Shown here: positions 24,601-31,696 of the stretch, in pieces | How positions within the stretch are numbered: position 1 is the stretch's first letter | How the letters are laid out: every line of letters starts with the position of its first letter | Origin: Branchiostoma floridae | Taxonomy: Eukaryota; Chordata; Leptocardii; Amphioxiformes; Branchiostomatidae | Assembly (NCBI RefSeq): GCF_000003815.2 | Contig: NC_049996.1 | Coordinates: 3,457,144 to 3,521,143, forward strand | Reading direction: 5' to 3' | DNA length: 64,000 bases | The notes under the pieces: generated by a model | What the model saw: only the letters and a program-made list of their open reading frames with translations | Told to the model about the DNA's origin: nothing | Database searches by the model: none | Translations under genes and position numbers: made by a program

Positions 24601-25689
24601 AAAAAAGACGGAAGAAGGCCCCAAAGGGTCTGCTACGAAGGCTAGTAATAGGCTAACCCCAACATACTTAACACTAAACATGCGTGGCGATAGATACTCA
24701 GATAAGCCTTGGAGATCGCGTGGTGCAGCGGCAGCGTGTTTGGCTCAGGATTTTTTTTGCATAGAAGTGCACTTCACAAATGCACACATGGATTCAATAA
24801 CACTGTTGGCATACAGTACAACAAAAGGCGTAATTTTGAGATTTTATTGCGATTTGTTGACAAAAAAAAGGACACTTTTGGCTCCTGTGCATTAGTTTTG
24901 CAACCAAATGACCTAAACTTTGGTACAGGGGTGCACTAGATATTCATTCAAGTGACCCCTGTATTATATATGGCATGAACCACTTCAAAACGATTTTGGG
25001 GTCATTTTCCGATGGCCACAGAGGGTCAATGACCTCAAGGTCGTTGACCCATTTTAAGGCTTTCTGACTTGCATATCTGTATGCCAATGTAACTTAATTA
25101 AAAAGGTAACCAATCGCATAGCCCGAATCAATATCGTGAGGAGGATTTGGCTGCCAATCAGTGAGCTCGGTGTTATGTGGAAGAGTCCATTGTTACACGG
25201 AGGGGTTCATTTAAAAAAAATATTCATCTTTGGACTGGGGATTATGGAAAGTCTTTCAATGGGTGTATTTTTGGACTGGCATATTTGCAGTTTTACATGG
25301 TGGGGGCTGGAAGAGTCCATTCTTGCACGGAGGGGTTTTTTTTTAAAAGTCATATTTTGGACTTTAGTATGTCAAAGTCATTAGTAAAAGTGATTTTCCA
25401 AATGGGTAATTTTGTTGTTGCACATGGAGGGAGATGGCTGAAATATGCTGTATTTGCTCTCAAGCAGGTTTTGATTTTCATTGCAACGACCCTACGTTTT
25501 TTTACCACCATATATGAACAAAACATCAATCATTGCTTTCATTTGTTGGAGTAGAGCTAGCTAGCCCAAACAGATTATCAGACAACGGAAGACACATACA
25601 AACAAGAAGCGATCATTAGGATTGACCCCCTCCGCTAACAGCTGCTTCACTCTGTCCGTGTCTCCTTCCCCTGCAGCCTCCCACAGATC
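3427..25689 (-). CDS. ROCO-family signalling gene: ankyrin-Roc-COR-TIR-ZU5-UPA-Death (19 exons placed, both ends incomplete)
   Basis: Exons, listed 5' to 3' on the minus strand: 25600-25689, 24302-24400, 24098-24187, 15285-15389, 15076-15174, 14855-14953, 13271-13490, 12465-12605, 12040-12207, 11035-11382, 10735-10844, 8504-9672, 8297-8361, 7909-8193, 7305-7741, 7089-7214, 6623-6885, 5183-6120, 3427-3675. Each has AG before and GT after, and every internal junction matches in phase. That is strong evidence for a single transcription unit of about 1,700 residues. Family knowledge: ankyrin-Roc-COR-Death resembles the non-kinase part of DAPK1, and ZU5-UPA-Death is the tail of PIDD, UNC5 and ankyrins. 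The TIR between COR and ZU5 is unusual. Likely a cytosolic GTPase-regulated adaptor in immunity or cell death (inference). No start codon exon was found, and the Death exon ends with a splice donor, so both ends are missing. Two junctions (13271 donor, 5183 donor) use weak sites. Confidence 0.8.
3996..4195 (-). mobile_element. SINE 3' fragment
   Basis: The reverse complement matches the 3' half of the SINE at 11490-11870, including GTCACTAATGGAGATC and the (CCAAAT/CAAACC)-rich tail. Its head is missing. Confidence 0.75.
4738..5170 (+). mobile_element. Short element with GGTACCGGTAC ends and GGTCCAGGT palindromes, copy 1
   Basis: Left end has ACCGGTACAAAACCG, right end TGTACCGGTACCCAC. Near the right end GGTCCAGGT/ACCTGGACC units repeat on both strands. 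A homologous copy is at 47551-47990 with the same internal order (GGACCATTGTTTTAAGTAT shared). It overlaps the downstream tail of the ROCO UPA open frame. Confidence 0.8.
5183..6120 (-). CDS. Linker and UPA-like domain exon
   Basis: A 938-bp exon. The first ~150 residues are low-complexity, acidic and Ser/Asn/Gln-rich, with repeated NQEVAEE-type and KSGNPDET units (a 27-bp DNA duplication near 5845-5900). The second half reads VFLIINPNKATTDNNNIHLM, LKVAPFQQRIVMGKEERID and RRIPSAAVYLYFDEGTSLAY. That layout, and its place between ZU5 and Death, fits a UPA domain. The open frame continues to 5049, but that tail is made of GGTCCAGGT repeats from an inserted element, so I end the exon at 5183, where the phase fits the Death exon. 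Confidence 0.75.
6225..6500 (-). repeat. Interspersed repeat, copy B (inverted to 1-262)
   Basis: The reverse complement matches 1-262 along most of its length, including ends and interior. An ATTAATATTCATAAGC motif lies at its end, and the same motif recurs near 34570 and 35195. Located in the ZU5-UPA intron of the ROCO gene. Confidence 0.85.
6623..7214 (-). CDS. ZU5 domain (two exons)
   Basis: Exon 7089-7214 reads TIKPDGCTLEEDGVTLVFPE GC, the entry strands of ZU5 (compare the G-x-L-x-x-x-G-V-x-L-x-x-PEG pattern of UNC5 and PIDD). Exon 6623-6885 continues with NAFSAVTPVLTVHQEQEEDF, SVRVTLPWAW and WTSLRLDFQETEDAVTF. This is the second half, with the conserved SPVL and proline-ending strand. 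ZU5 in these families packs against UPA and Death domains. Confidence 0.82.
7305..7741 (-). CDS. TIR-domain exon
   Basis: A 437-bp exon starts GNDIVILHVENYDDKLVQPL, then YGVTVCEDVIKSGDDITDKI, RNARMVVPIITPQAL, HWSALGYEFPVQNKNMVFPV and LAYPEGTRERLLKVLG. The order of the first strand, the acidic/Gly-rich BB-loop region, the helix-IITP strand and the W-E segment follows TIR domains. TIR domains either recruit other TIR proteins or cleave NAD+. The catalytic Glu normally follows W by four positions. Here the E is six after W, so enzymatic activity is doubtful. The call rests on pattern only. Confidence 0.7.
7909..8361 (-). CDS. Post-COR linker exons
   Basis: Two exons, 8297-8361 and 7909-8193. 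The first (65 bp) reads IPEDFNAVWMRGSGALRMS. The second (285 bp) is helix-rich (PVLDCMETCRALNLADCDRI and on to DAGDVCRRLLG) and matches no domain I know. Phases are right on both sides, so they are part of the ROCO transcript. The second may fold as a small helical domain ahead of TIR. Confidence 0.75.
8504..9672 (-). CDS. Large exon: end of Roc plus COR domain
   Basis: This 1,169-bp exon starts SEIEEYKKDILDHISGKA, continues with the final Roc strand (KIFVIDNFSEDNSDID), and then carries the COR domain. Landmarks are PITWLHLKSKL, LTFLHDLGDIIFINEH and EGILSDRLLTIIW. They are followed by the COR-B portion with the conserved YFVPSLL. COR is the dimerisation and GTPase-coupling module that always follows Roc. 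No stop or frameshift is seen. CAG acceptor at 9673, donor GTGAGG. Confidence 0.92.
9802..9901. other. Assembly gap (100 N)
   Basis: Exactly 100 N, a placeholder length. It lies between the COR exon and the inverted Death-exon copy, so the local order is not secured. Confidence 1.
10209..10457 (+). pseudogene. Inverted duplicate of the Death-domain exon
   Basis: The plus strand carries an almost identical copy of the Death exon, including its TTCTAG acceptor and GTAAG donor. One visible protein difference is N to T in FSE(N/T)QIDG. Homology with 3420-3982 covers the upstream intron too, from about 9902 to 10462, and stops abruptly six bases into the donor. It lies in the intron between the THKD exon and the COR exon, opposite to the host gene. 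It is bounded on the left by the 100-N gap at 9802-9901. It could be a real inverted duplication, part of a second gene, or an allelic misassembly. Confidence 0.75.
10735..10844 (-). CDS. Roc GTPase exon with THKD (G4)
   Basis: A 110-bp exon encoding DYLDHWLNSVRTHGLVH, then KPPIVLVLTHKD. THKD is the G4 base-recognition motif, with T in place of the usual N, as in many Roc domains. Donor GTATCT. Phase 0 out, matching the COR exon. Confidence 0.88.
11035..11382 (-). CDS. Roc GTPase exon with DFGGQ (G3)
   Basis: A 348-bp minus-strand exon. After a further Gln-rich lead-in (SHQSQHQQRLQDD) it contains LSIWDFGGQATYYGSHQCFF. That is the Walker B/G3 DxGGQ motif of Roc, followed by the FFTPRGIYILVM strand. 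CCAG acceptor and GTAGGT donor. Confidence 0.9.
11490..11870 (+). mobile_element. tRNA-derived SINE
   Basis: A perfect B box, GGTTCGAATCC, sits near 11537 after CTCGAGACCAAGAGG. Then come CTTGGGAAAAGCACTTTACA and a tail with GTCACTAATGGAGATC. A tRNA-like head plus unrelated body is the SINE plan. In a ROCO intron. Confidence 0.8.
12040..12605 (-). CDS. Roc insertion exons (Gln/Glu/Thr-rich)
   Basis: Two exons, 12465-12605 and 12040-12207, on the minus strand. The first reads EPDEFKETMAERLAEQQE, a segment typical of Roc domains after switch I, then becomes Q-rich (QEVVQQQSDS). The second is Gln/Glu/Thr-rich throughout (EETGEQTFQTQKNE, EQTQNQQTETLEES) and probably disordered. Phases match across the pair and to the next exon. 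Together with the start of exon 11035-11382 they form a long insertion between switch I and the Walker B strand. Confidence 0.75.
12941..13092. mobile_element. Palindromic MITE flanked by TTAA
   Basis: The arms TTAATGACACGCC and GGCGGGTCATTAA, and the inner GTGTCATAACGCCTGG / CCAGGCGTTATCACAC, pair almost along the whole 152 bp. TTAA occurs at both edges, as for piggyBac-type targets. ROCO intron. Confidence 0.75.
13271..13490 (-). CDS. Roc GTPase exon with P-loop
   Basis: The minus-strand frame contains LVVGQYRSGKTCVVRRLTGE, with the P-loop GQYRSGKT (G1), followed by PITDGIEI, the switch I pattern of Roc domains, and TTTWQKAK. The 220-bp exon fits phase 0 in and phase 1 out, matching both neighbours. 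The open frame extends upstream to an ATG at 13544, so the acceptor at 13490 (ATACAG) is a choice made on phase and could be wrong. The donor AAAAG/GTCC is weak. A better-looking donor 22 bases further on would create a stop at the junction. Confidence 0.75.
14010..14100 (+). repeat. (CACT)n microsatellite
   Basis: Uninterrupted ACTC/CACT tetranucleotide array of about 90 bp in a ROCO intron, followed by an AGAG tract. Confidence 0.98.
14130..14515 (-). mobile_element. Probable LINE 3'-end fragment
   Basis: ATGGTTTATTGCCCTTGACA plus AAGGCTGAATTGTCG is shared in style with 49980-50090 (GGTTTATTCAAAC, AAGGCTGAATTG). This resembles reversed CR1/L2-like 3' ends that stop in simple repeats. No coding part left. 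Confidence 0.45.
14530..14695 (+). repeat. (CACT)n microsatellite with AAAT/CCAC interruptions
   Basis: Second CACT array, same motif as 14010-14100; the two arrays bracket the LINE fragment. Confidence 0.97.
14855..14953 (-). CDS. Ankyrin exon 6
   Basis: A 99-bp phase-0 exon encodes TPLHKATSRGHVGVAELLM and KAGAEAASRDE. It is the last ankyrin unit seen before the Roc exons. The acceptor is the TTACAG at its upstream side and the donor is GTAAGG. Confidence 0.85.
15076..15174 (-). CDS. Ankyrin exon 5
   Basis: A 99-bp phase-0 exon encodes SGATPLHEAASGGHAGVVEL and LLEAGADVDSKDQ, a consensus 33-residue ankyrin repeat. Flanked by a CACAG acceptor and a GTAAGG donor. Confidence 0.85.
15285..15389 (-). 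CDS. Ankyrin exon 4 (two residues long)
   Basis: A 105-bp exon reads SGATRTPLHKAASEGHVGVV and continues as a normal repeat. Two extra residues (TR) before PLH come from a 6-bp in-frame repetition of an ACGCGC-like sequence. It lies 8.7 kb from ankyrin exon 3, across an intron carrying a LINE and other insertions. Confidence 0.8.
15424..16945. mobile_element. Element with GGGGGGGCGC ends (decayed DNA transposon?)
   Basis: The left edge GGGCGGATCCAGGATTT runs into a G-tract then CGC. The right edge reads GGGGGGCGCCCCCCACCCC then TAAATCCGCGGATG, the reverse-complement pattern. Inside are repeated short phrases (TTTCAGATAGTCAAGATTTC and variants) and an ATGA microsatellite at 16552-16570. No coding frame recognised. 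Confidence 0.5.
16950..18100. other. No gene seen
   Basis: AT-rich intronic sequence of the ROCO locus with a 30-bp direct repeat (TTTTAGCAGGAAAATGTA near 17154 and 17187). No supported feature. Confidence 0.4.
18300..22490 (-). mobile_element. Decayed non-LTR retrotransposon with restriction-like endonuclease (R2/R4/NeSL/Hero type)
   Basis: On the minus strand, in order: a basic N-part and RT start (21861-22487: KARAASAPGPK, PASWKKAEGCFVPKE); RT core (21424-21777: IVWLDLANAYGSIPHGLIQ, GIVTGCTISPNLF); the catalytic FMDD segment (21212-21406: PLRGFMDDITLTTTSH); thumb (20477-21178); a CCHC finger (CKLCGDRGTMAHILSSC, near 20330); and a PD-E-x-K-like endonuclease (19704-20135: TDMVIWSEERKK..ELTVPWEE). 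RT followed by a finger and a C-terminal restriction-like endonuclease is the plan of early-branching LINEs. Frameshifts and stops separate all pieces, so it is dead. It sits in the ROCO ankyrin intron. Confidence 0.85.
18581..18983 (-). pseudogene. Second, diverged restriction-like endonuclease fragment
   Basis: Minus strand, two overlapping frames. One has SSIPFVKQGQKAATRTRDN. The other has LRPDLFLWSDSQKTVFIIEL then TVPWEENIQHAFERKKLKYE. It aligns with the endonuclease at 19704-20135 but differs at many residues and even in the metal-site surroundings (RPDLFLW vs RTDMVIW). So it is a separate element of the same family, inserted in the same orientation next to the first. Confidence 0.75.
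22495..24090. other. No gene seen
   Basis: ROCO intron sequence between the LINE and ankyrin exon 3. It includes a short GC-rich patch near 23330-23360. Nothing coding is supported. Confidence 0.4.
24098..24187 (-). CDS. Ankyrin exon 3 (three residues short)
   Basis: A 90-bp phase-0 exon reads SGATPLHYAGHVGVAELLL then EAGAPVNSWDE. Compared with its neighbours it lacks three residues between TPLHYA and GHVGV, an in-frame 9-bp loss in the first helix. Flanked by CACAG and GTAATG. Confidence 0.8.
24302..24400 (-). CDS. Ankyrin exon 2
   Basis: A 99-bp phase-0 exon encodes one full 33-residue ankyrin repeat. It contains TPLHYAALGGHVGVTELLL and ends KAGARVDSRDR. Acceptor CACAG and donor GTAAGG flank it. 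One repeat per exon allows the array length to change by exon duplication. Confidence 0.85.
24670..25560 (+). mobile_element. Repeat with tRNA-like A box and GGACACTTTTGGCTCCTG unit
   Basis: TGGTGCAGCGG near 24720 fits a pol III A box. Downstream, GGACACTTTTGGCTCCTG..CAACCAAATGACCT is the same unit as the tandem repeats at 33965-34345. GGCTGAAATATGCTGTATTTGCTC near 25438 is shared with the end of the insert at 36850. Confidence 0.6.
25600..25689 (-). CDS. Ankyrin exon 1 (N-cap-like repeat)
   Basis: The minus strand reads DLWEAAGEGDTDRVKQLL, the typical first helix pair of an ankyrin array, followed by a VNPND turn. It is 90 bp, with acceptor CTACAG before it and donor GTATGT after. Because it starts at an acceptor, an upstream exon with the start codon must exist, but none was recognised between here and 41 kb. 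This is the most 5' exon I can place. Confidence 0.75.
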
Positions 25690-25800
25690 CTGTAGAGACA
25701 GCAGACAGCAGGAACAACTGTCAACACTCATTTAAACACATCATAAATCTACCTGTACATCCAAATTTCATTGTTCCATTGTTCCATATTGCGGGAACTT

Positions 25801-25899
25801 TCACAGACACACACACACACACACATACACACATAAAACACACAAAGAAAATACACACACATATAGACACACACACACACGCACATTAACACGCACAAA

Positions 25900-25932
<33 letters not shown>

Positions 25933-26158
25933 GAACACATACACGCACACAAACACGCATACACGTACACACACACACACACACACAGACACACACATAC
26001 ACCACACACACATACAGGCACGTGGGCACACACACACACAACACACACACTAGCACACGCGCACACACAACACACACACAATACACACACATACATACAC
26101 ATACAAATACATGCACGCACACACACACACACACACACACAGACATACAAATACATGT

Positions 26159-26227
<69 letters not shown>

Positions 26228-26240
26228 CAGACACACACCT
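25801..26240 (+). repeat. Long (CA)n microsatellite
   Basis: About 440 bp of CA with scattered interruptions; a pure run from about 26165 to 26224. The cysteine/valine-rich open frames here are artefacts. Directly upstream of the first placed ROCO exon. Confidence 0.98.
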
Positions 26241-26649
26241 GCCTCCGGCCCTTTCATATCTTTTATCATATGAAGACATCTAACCTACCCATTTGTCACC
26301 CATGCCTGATCAAGCCTGTGCACAGAACCTGCCCAATGACACCTTGTACCTGCTTGCCACACAAAGTCAGCTGTTTCTTTCCTGTAACGCAAACACACAC
26401 ATATTATTAGTTTGCAGCGTTGGTGGAACAGACTGGAATTACACGTACTCCTGCCAGCATACACATGTTTAGTATGATGTATAATCATGGTCTTTAAAAC
26501 GTTTCCACAAGTGGATAAAAAACAGTATTGCCAAGGGAATGAAAAGGATAAAAGACTAGACTGATTCAAGCTGTGCGCTACAGTAATTTGCCCTCTATCC
26601 TTTGATATCTGCGATGTCTCCAGTGGACGTCCCTACATTGTTCTCTTCG

Positions 26650-28460
26650 CCAAGAAGAGTATGAGATTGCTTGACTTGGGTCTGTATGTAGGTCAACAGC
26701 ATATAACTCGAGAAATTGTGGATGGAACTTTGTGATTTTTGGTAGGTGTGTAGCAGTTGTCGAAAGGAATGCCAAGTTTGAAAACGGTTTACCTGGCGTT
26801 TTCCTACGCTACTGCAGCGAGCTTGGTATGTTTTTTGCGGTTTGTTTGGGGCAGCATAAGTCAAAATCTAGCTGGGCGATTTTCACGAAACTTGGTAGGT
26901 ATGTAGCGGTTTTGGAGAGGAAGGTCAAGTGCGAAAATGGTTTACCTGGCTCTTACCTATGGTGCTGTAGCGGGATTTGTATGTAAGTGCGTTTGTCTGT
27001 AAGCAAGATAACTCGAGAACCCTTGAATGGATCCTGATTATATTTGTTAGGTGGATTGGGGTTAGGAAAACGAAGGTCAAGTTCGATAATGGGCACCCTA
27101 GTGGCTGCCTAAGGTACTGCAGCAAAACGTTTAATTTTGGCACTTCGTGTTCTGGACATGCTGTGGTCATGATTTTTGAGTGGTAGATAGCCCTTGAAAC
27201 AGAGAGTAAGTACTGTGAGTTTGGACCCCCTAGCGGCTTTTTGGGAACTGCAGGCACCGATTTCCGTTCAAACTTTGGACGAGGATAACTTGAGAACGTG
27301 AAAACAGATCATCAGGTTTTTCGGTATGTAGATAGAATGAGTGATGACTTATACAATGTAATACTAATTATGCAAATTAGTAGCTTATTTGCATAATTAA
27401 TGAGAAAAGTTCATAAATCCATGCCAACAGCATATAACTCAAGAAGCTGTGTATGGATTTTCATGATATTTAGTATTTAAGTAGCGGCTGCGGAAAGGAA
27501 GGTTGTGTTCGAAAATAGTTGACGTAGCATTTTCCGTTAGGACGGTAGCAGGCCGAGTGTGTGCGTCCTTTTGTTTGTGGAATGCATAACTCGAGAAGCC
27601 TTGAAAAAATCCTGATGATATTTGGTAGGTGGGTAGGGGTCAGGAAAACGAAGATAAATTATGATAGTGGGCCCCCTAGCGGCTTCCTAAGGTACTGCAG
27701 CAAAACTTATTAACAGAAATAAACTGTGCTCTATATATCTCATTTTGACCTATATCTATGGACACAGCTGTTATACAGATGGTTTGCTGGAGGACGCCCT
27801 TACACTGGGGACAAAGTCTAAATTGACAAGCATGAACTTCTGATTGACCAGGGATGCTACCAGGTCATCTGTCAGGTCACAGTCTGGTTTTGGTAATGTT
27901 TGTGTGTTTGTGAGGAACAAAAAGACCTTAAAGTCTTAAATAAAGGCATGATTATTTGGCGAAGAGATGGGTTCGTTGAACTCTAGTTATTATTACCTTT
28001 GCCAGAATGGCTAAGGTTATGTTTTGGGCGTGTTTGTGTGTCTGTGTGTCTGTCAACAGCATAACTCGAGAAGCCATGGATGGATCCTGATGATGTTTGG
28101 TAGGTTGGCAGGGGTCAGGCAAACGAAGGTCAAGTACGATAATGGGTCCCCTAGCGGTTTGCTAAGGTACTGCAGCGGAAACTCCATTTTTTATATCTCG
28201 TGTTCTGGACATGCTGTGGTCATGATTTTTGAGTGGTAGGTAGCCCTCGGGGCAGAAAGTAAGTGCTGTGAGTTTGGGCCCCCTAGCGGCTTTTTTGGAA
28301 CTGCAGGCACCGGTTTCCTTTCAAACTTTGGACGAGAATAACTCTACAACGTATTGACGGATCGTCATGATTTTTGGTATGTAGATGGAATGAGTGATGA
28401 CTTACATAATGGAATACCAATTATGCAAATCAACAGCTTATTTGCATAATCAATGAGGAA
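26650..28460 (+). repeat. Serial copies of an AACTCGAGAA...GATATTTGGTAGGT repeat
   Basis: At least seven diverged units read AACTCGAGAAGCC.. then TGATATTTGGTAGGTGGGTA, GGAAAACGAAGGTCAA, CCCCTAGCGGCTTCCTAAGG and TACTGCAGC. Alternate units carry GTTCTGGACATGCTGTGGTC and AATTATGCAAAT. Similar solitary copies lie at 39645-39740, 43130-43290, 46720-46850, 47190-47300, 50260-50540 and, inverted, near 58930. Confidence 0.85.
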
Positions 28461-29028
28461 AGGTGATAAATCCACTGCATTCCATGATAGGACTTTCAAA
28501 CTTGTCACATATGTAGCTGGGAAGGTCTCGGACCGGAGTTTCTTTTACGATTTCGGAGGTTGGCGGACAGCCTCAGGCCGATGGGCTACAGTTCCGCTAG
28601 TAAACGTAGGACGCGAAACTTAATCAATATGGTGGAAAGCCGTTTACTGCCTCTTTCCGACAAACCTATTGGTATCGTCTGTTGTCTCTTTATTTTGGGT
28701 AGAATATGTAGTAAAATTTTAATTTTGGACCCGAAAACTATCATTTTTTAACACTTTTTTGATCGAAGCTGCTTGGAAAAAACGAATTTTCCCAGGATAA
28801 CGGCCTACGTGGTAGAGAAGCTAAATTCTTCATGTTTGTGTAAAATGAAAATAAAAAAATTCCATGTGATAACTTTTTTGCAATCTCCGATGACGTCATT
28901 TCTTCGAAATCGCGTGAAAAACGATGCTATTTGGGTCATCAGGCGAAAAAACCGCATCATCGTTGCAGCGGACTAATACAAAAATCGTTTCGCTGGTCGA
29001 CCAACTACTCCTCGCACAAAAACAATAC

Positions 29029-29128
29029 NNNNNNNNNNNNNNNNNNNNNNNNNNNNNNNNNNNNNNNNNNNNNNNNNNNNNNNNNNNNNNNNNNNNNNNN
29101 NNNNNNNNNNNNNNNNNNNNNNNNNNNN
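29029..29128. other. Assembly gap (100 N)
   Basis: Exactly 100 N in a repeat-only region just left of the GATCTCGCC element. Confidence 1.
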
Positions 29129-29232
29129 AACGATCACCAAGCATTAGGGAACAAAAGTTAGGGAGACAACAGCGCACTTCCGGCCTATTACACCACCCTT
29201 CCGCCAACTCCGGTCAGATTTGAACTCCGAGC

Positions 29233-30381
29233 CCGGTGTGACAGCGATCTCGCCCCCCCGTGATCTCGCCCCCCCGGGGGCGAAATCACTAGCGATCTCG
29301 CCCCCCCGGGGCGAAATCACTAGCGATCTCGCCCTCCCCGGCTAGTGATCTCGCCCCCTTACCTCGCCCCCCTTTAGCGATTTCGCCCCCCCCCCCAAAA
29401 AAAACGGGTTTACATGACATTTTAGAAGTTGATTGGTATAAATCACAAAATGCAGTTTCAGAATGATATAAGTACACGAGTTTGATACATTCATAGTATC
29501 AATATTAACGTAATTACATGGTAATAAGATAGTTGAACTTGTTTCAGACAAGGAGGGTTGGGTCCCTTGTATTCCAATTATTGCATATACCTGAGTCTTG
29601 ACATAAGATGTATTTCATTGTATTCACCTGTCCTCAAGCAACCTATATATCTCCAATATGAAGTTTCTACCATGAAGTGACCACAAAATAACTATGTAAT
29701 GTCTTTATTAATTATGCAAATATTAGGTATTAATTAGAATAACGCACATTTTGGTATATGCACCTGGCCAAGGGATATCTTCACCTCCAACATGACTGTT
29801 TTTTCTAGTATTTAGGAACTGATGCATTTATCCGTGTTTCTTAAGACTGGTACTTTACCAGTGTTTGTGTAGCATTTAGCAACAGCTATATCAACTTGCG
29901 CGTAGATAGTGTTTATAATGAGAAACTATTATTCACGTGTGTTTTTGTTAGTGCTCTGGAAATGTTTCCAGCACAAGAAAGAAAACACTGTGACAAATTG
30001 AAAACATATATCTGACGTATTCCGTACCATAGACGGTGTTGATTTATACGTTCGCAGTAGCACTGTTTTTATGCCACCTCAGCTGCAAAAATTGTCTTTT
30101 TCATTTCAATGTTATGTTTGCACCGAACAATATAGTATCGACTTTCGAGGTATGACATCTTACGGTACGGTAATAAGGTGCCATATAGGTACCAGGTAAC
30201 ACACCATATACATTACTCCCCAGGTGCAGTATAGTGCCAGGTAGCGCACCTGTAATATGTAGTAACCAGCTACTTTGGGGGGGGGGGGGGGCGAAAACGC
30301 TAAAGGGGGGCGAAAACCCTAGTGATCTCGCCCCCCCGGGGGGGCGAGATCACAAGGGGGGCGAGATCGCTGTCACACCGG
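29233..30381. mobile_element. TIR element with GATCTCGCCCCCC box repeats
   Basis: The ends are CCGGTGTGACAGCGATCTCG and its reverse complement CGAGATCGCTGTCACACCGG. Next to each end are further GATCTCGCCCCCCC / GGGGGGCGAGATC or GGGGCGAAATCACTAGC units in both orientations. The interior (~850 bp) is AT-rich and non-coding. Looks like a non-autonomous DNA element with subterminal repeats. No clear target duplication. Confidence 0.8.
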
Positions 30382-30399
30382 AACCGGAAGGAGAGAAAT

Positions 30400-30760
30400 G
30401 TCAATAGATATCAATTATGCAAATGATGACCTCATTTGCATAATCAATGAGAAAATATGAATGTGTTGACGGATCATCATGTTCTTGGTATGTAGGTAGC
30501 GTAAGTGAAGACCTACATAATGAGATACCAATTATGCAAATCAACAGCTAAGTTGCATAATTAATGAGGACATTTTATAAATCTAGTACATTCCATGATA
30601 GGACTTTAAAACTTGTCACATATGTACCTGGGAAAGAGAGAAATGTCAATACATATATATCATGCAAATGACGACCTAATTTGCATAACTAATGAGAAAA
30701 TATGAACGTGTTGACGGATCGTCATGATTTTTGGCATGTAAATAGCAAGTGAAGACTTAT
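30400..30760 (+). repeat. Octamer-containing repeat, left part
   Basis: Repeats of ATTATGCAAAT.. and ATTTGCATAATTAATGAG with CATATGTACCTGGGAAAGAG and TGACGGATCGTCATGATTTT. Interrupted at 30760 by a retrotransposon and resumed at 37596. Confidence 0.8.
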
Positions 30761-31221
30761 TAGCAAGCCCAGAAGCTACTCCAGAATGTAGAGACCTCCA
30801 CAGCAAGGGTGGGCCTACAGATGAACGCAGGAAAAACCAAGTTCATGGCCTTCAACCAGCTGATACCAGTCTGCTTGAAGACCGCAGATGGAAGCATTCT
30901 TGAAGAAGTGACGGACTTCAGGTACCTGGGGTCACATATGGGAAGCACCTCCAAGGATATCAACTCCCGCAAGGCAGCAGCTTGGAGGGCCTGTAATAAG
31001 CTCAAACAAGATATGGAGGTCAGACCTGTCAAGCAAGCTGAAAGTACGTCTCTTTCTTTCAACAGTGGAGTCTGTACTCTTGTATGGCTGCGAAACTTGG
31101 ACTGTAACACCAAAACTGGAAAAAGAACTAGACGGGTGCGTTTGTGAAGATTATACATCCAGGAATATAATGAATAGATGAAAGCTCAATCTCTTCTTCT
31201 GGACAAATCAAATTTAATTCA

Positions 31222-31255
31222 GACGTTTCAAACGACATCCGTCGTTCTTCTTCAG
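31222..31255 (-). ncRNA. Hammerhead-ribozyme-like core, left arm of Penelope-like element
   Basis: The minus strand reads CTGAAGA, a stem AACGAC-GGAT-GTCGTT, then GAAACGTC. CUGANGA-stem II-GAAA is the hammerhead core, and Penelope-like elements are known to carry minimal hammerheads in their terminal repeats. This copy is in the sense direction relative to the GIY-YIG frame. Stem I/III pairing was not resolved. Confidence 0.5.
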
Positions 31256-31696
31256 TGAAATAAAAATAAAAGTTTACAACTCTGCGGAATAAGGAATACT
31301 TCTTACGTTCTAAATAAACAAAAAAGGTAACGGCTAAGGTGTTCTAAAGTAAACATGGTAGGTAACTACAGAGGTGTTCTAAACAGAGTTCTAAATAAAC
31401 AAAAAGGTAACTGACAAAGGTTCTGTGATACATTCTAGCAAAATAAGAAAAGGTAAAGAAGGGATATAAAGATAATAAGTGTCTATATATCAATAAAACC
31501 ATTATTTACTTTAAAACATCATTCCAAGCACTGGAAAGGTCAGTTCTCAGCCCCCCCCCCCTTCCGATTGAGAGATGGACGATAAATGCGCTCGTAAATG
31601 GCTTCCTTACCCCCCCCCCCCTTTCAAACCAACGTGGTTCTCTGTCTAAAATGTCTGTGGTATCTAAAGAAAACGAATGTCCGCTGTGGATGTTAA

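Noticed and set aside
25749-26279. Long Cys/Val-rich open frames on the minus strand and His/Thr-rich ones on the plus strand
   Set aside because: Direct translation of the CA microsatellite; every frame is open by composition.
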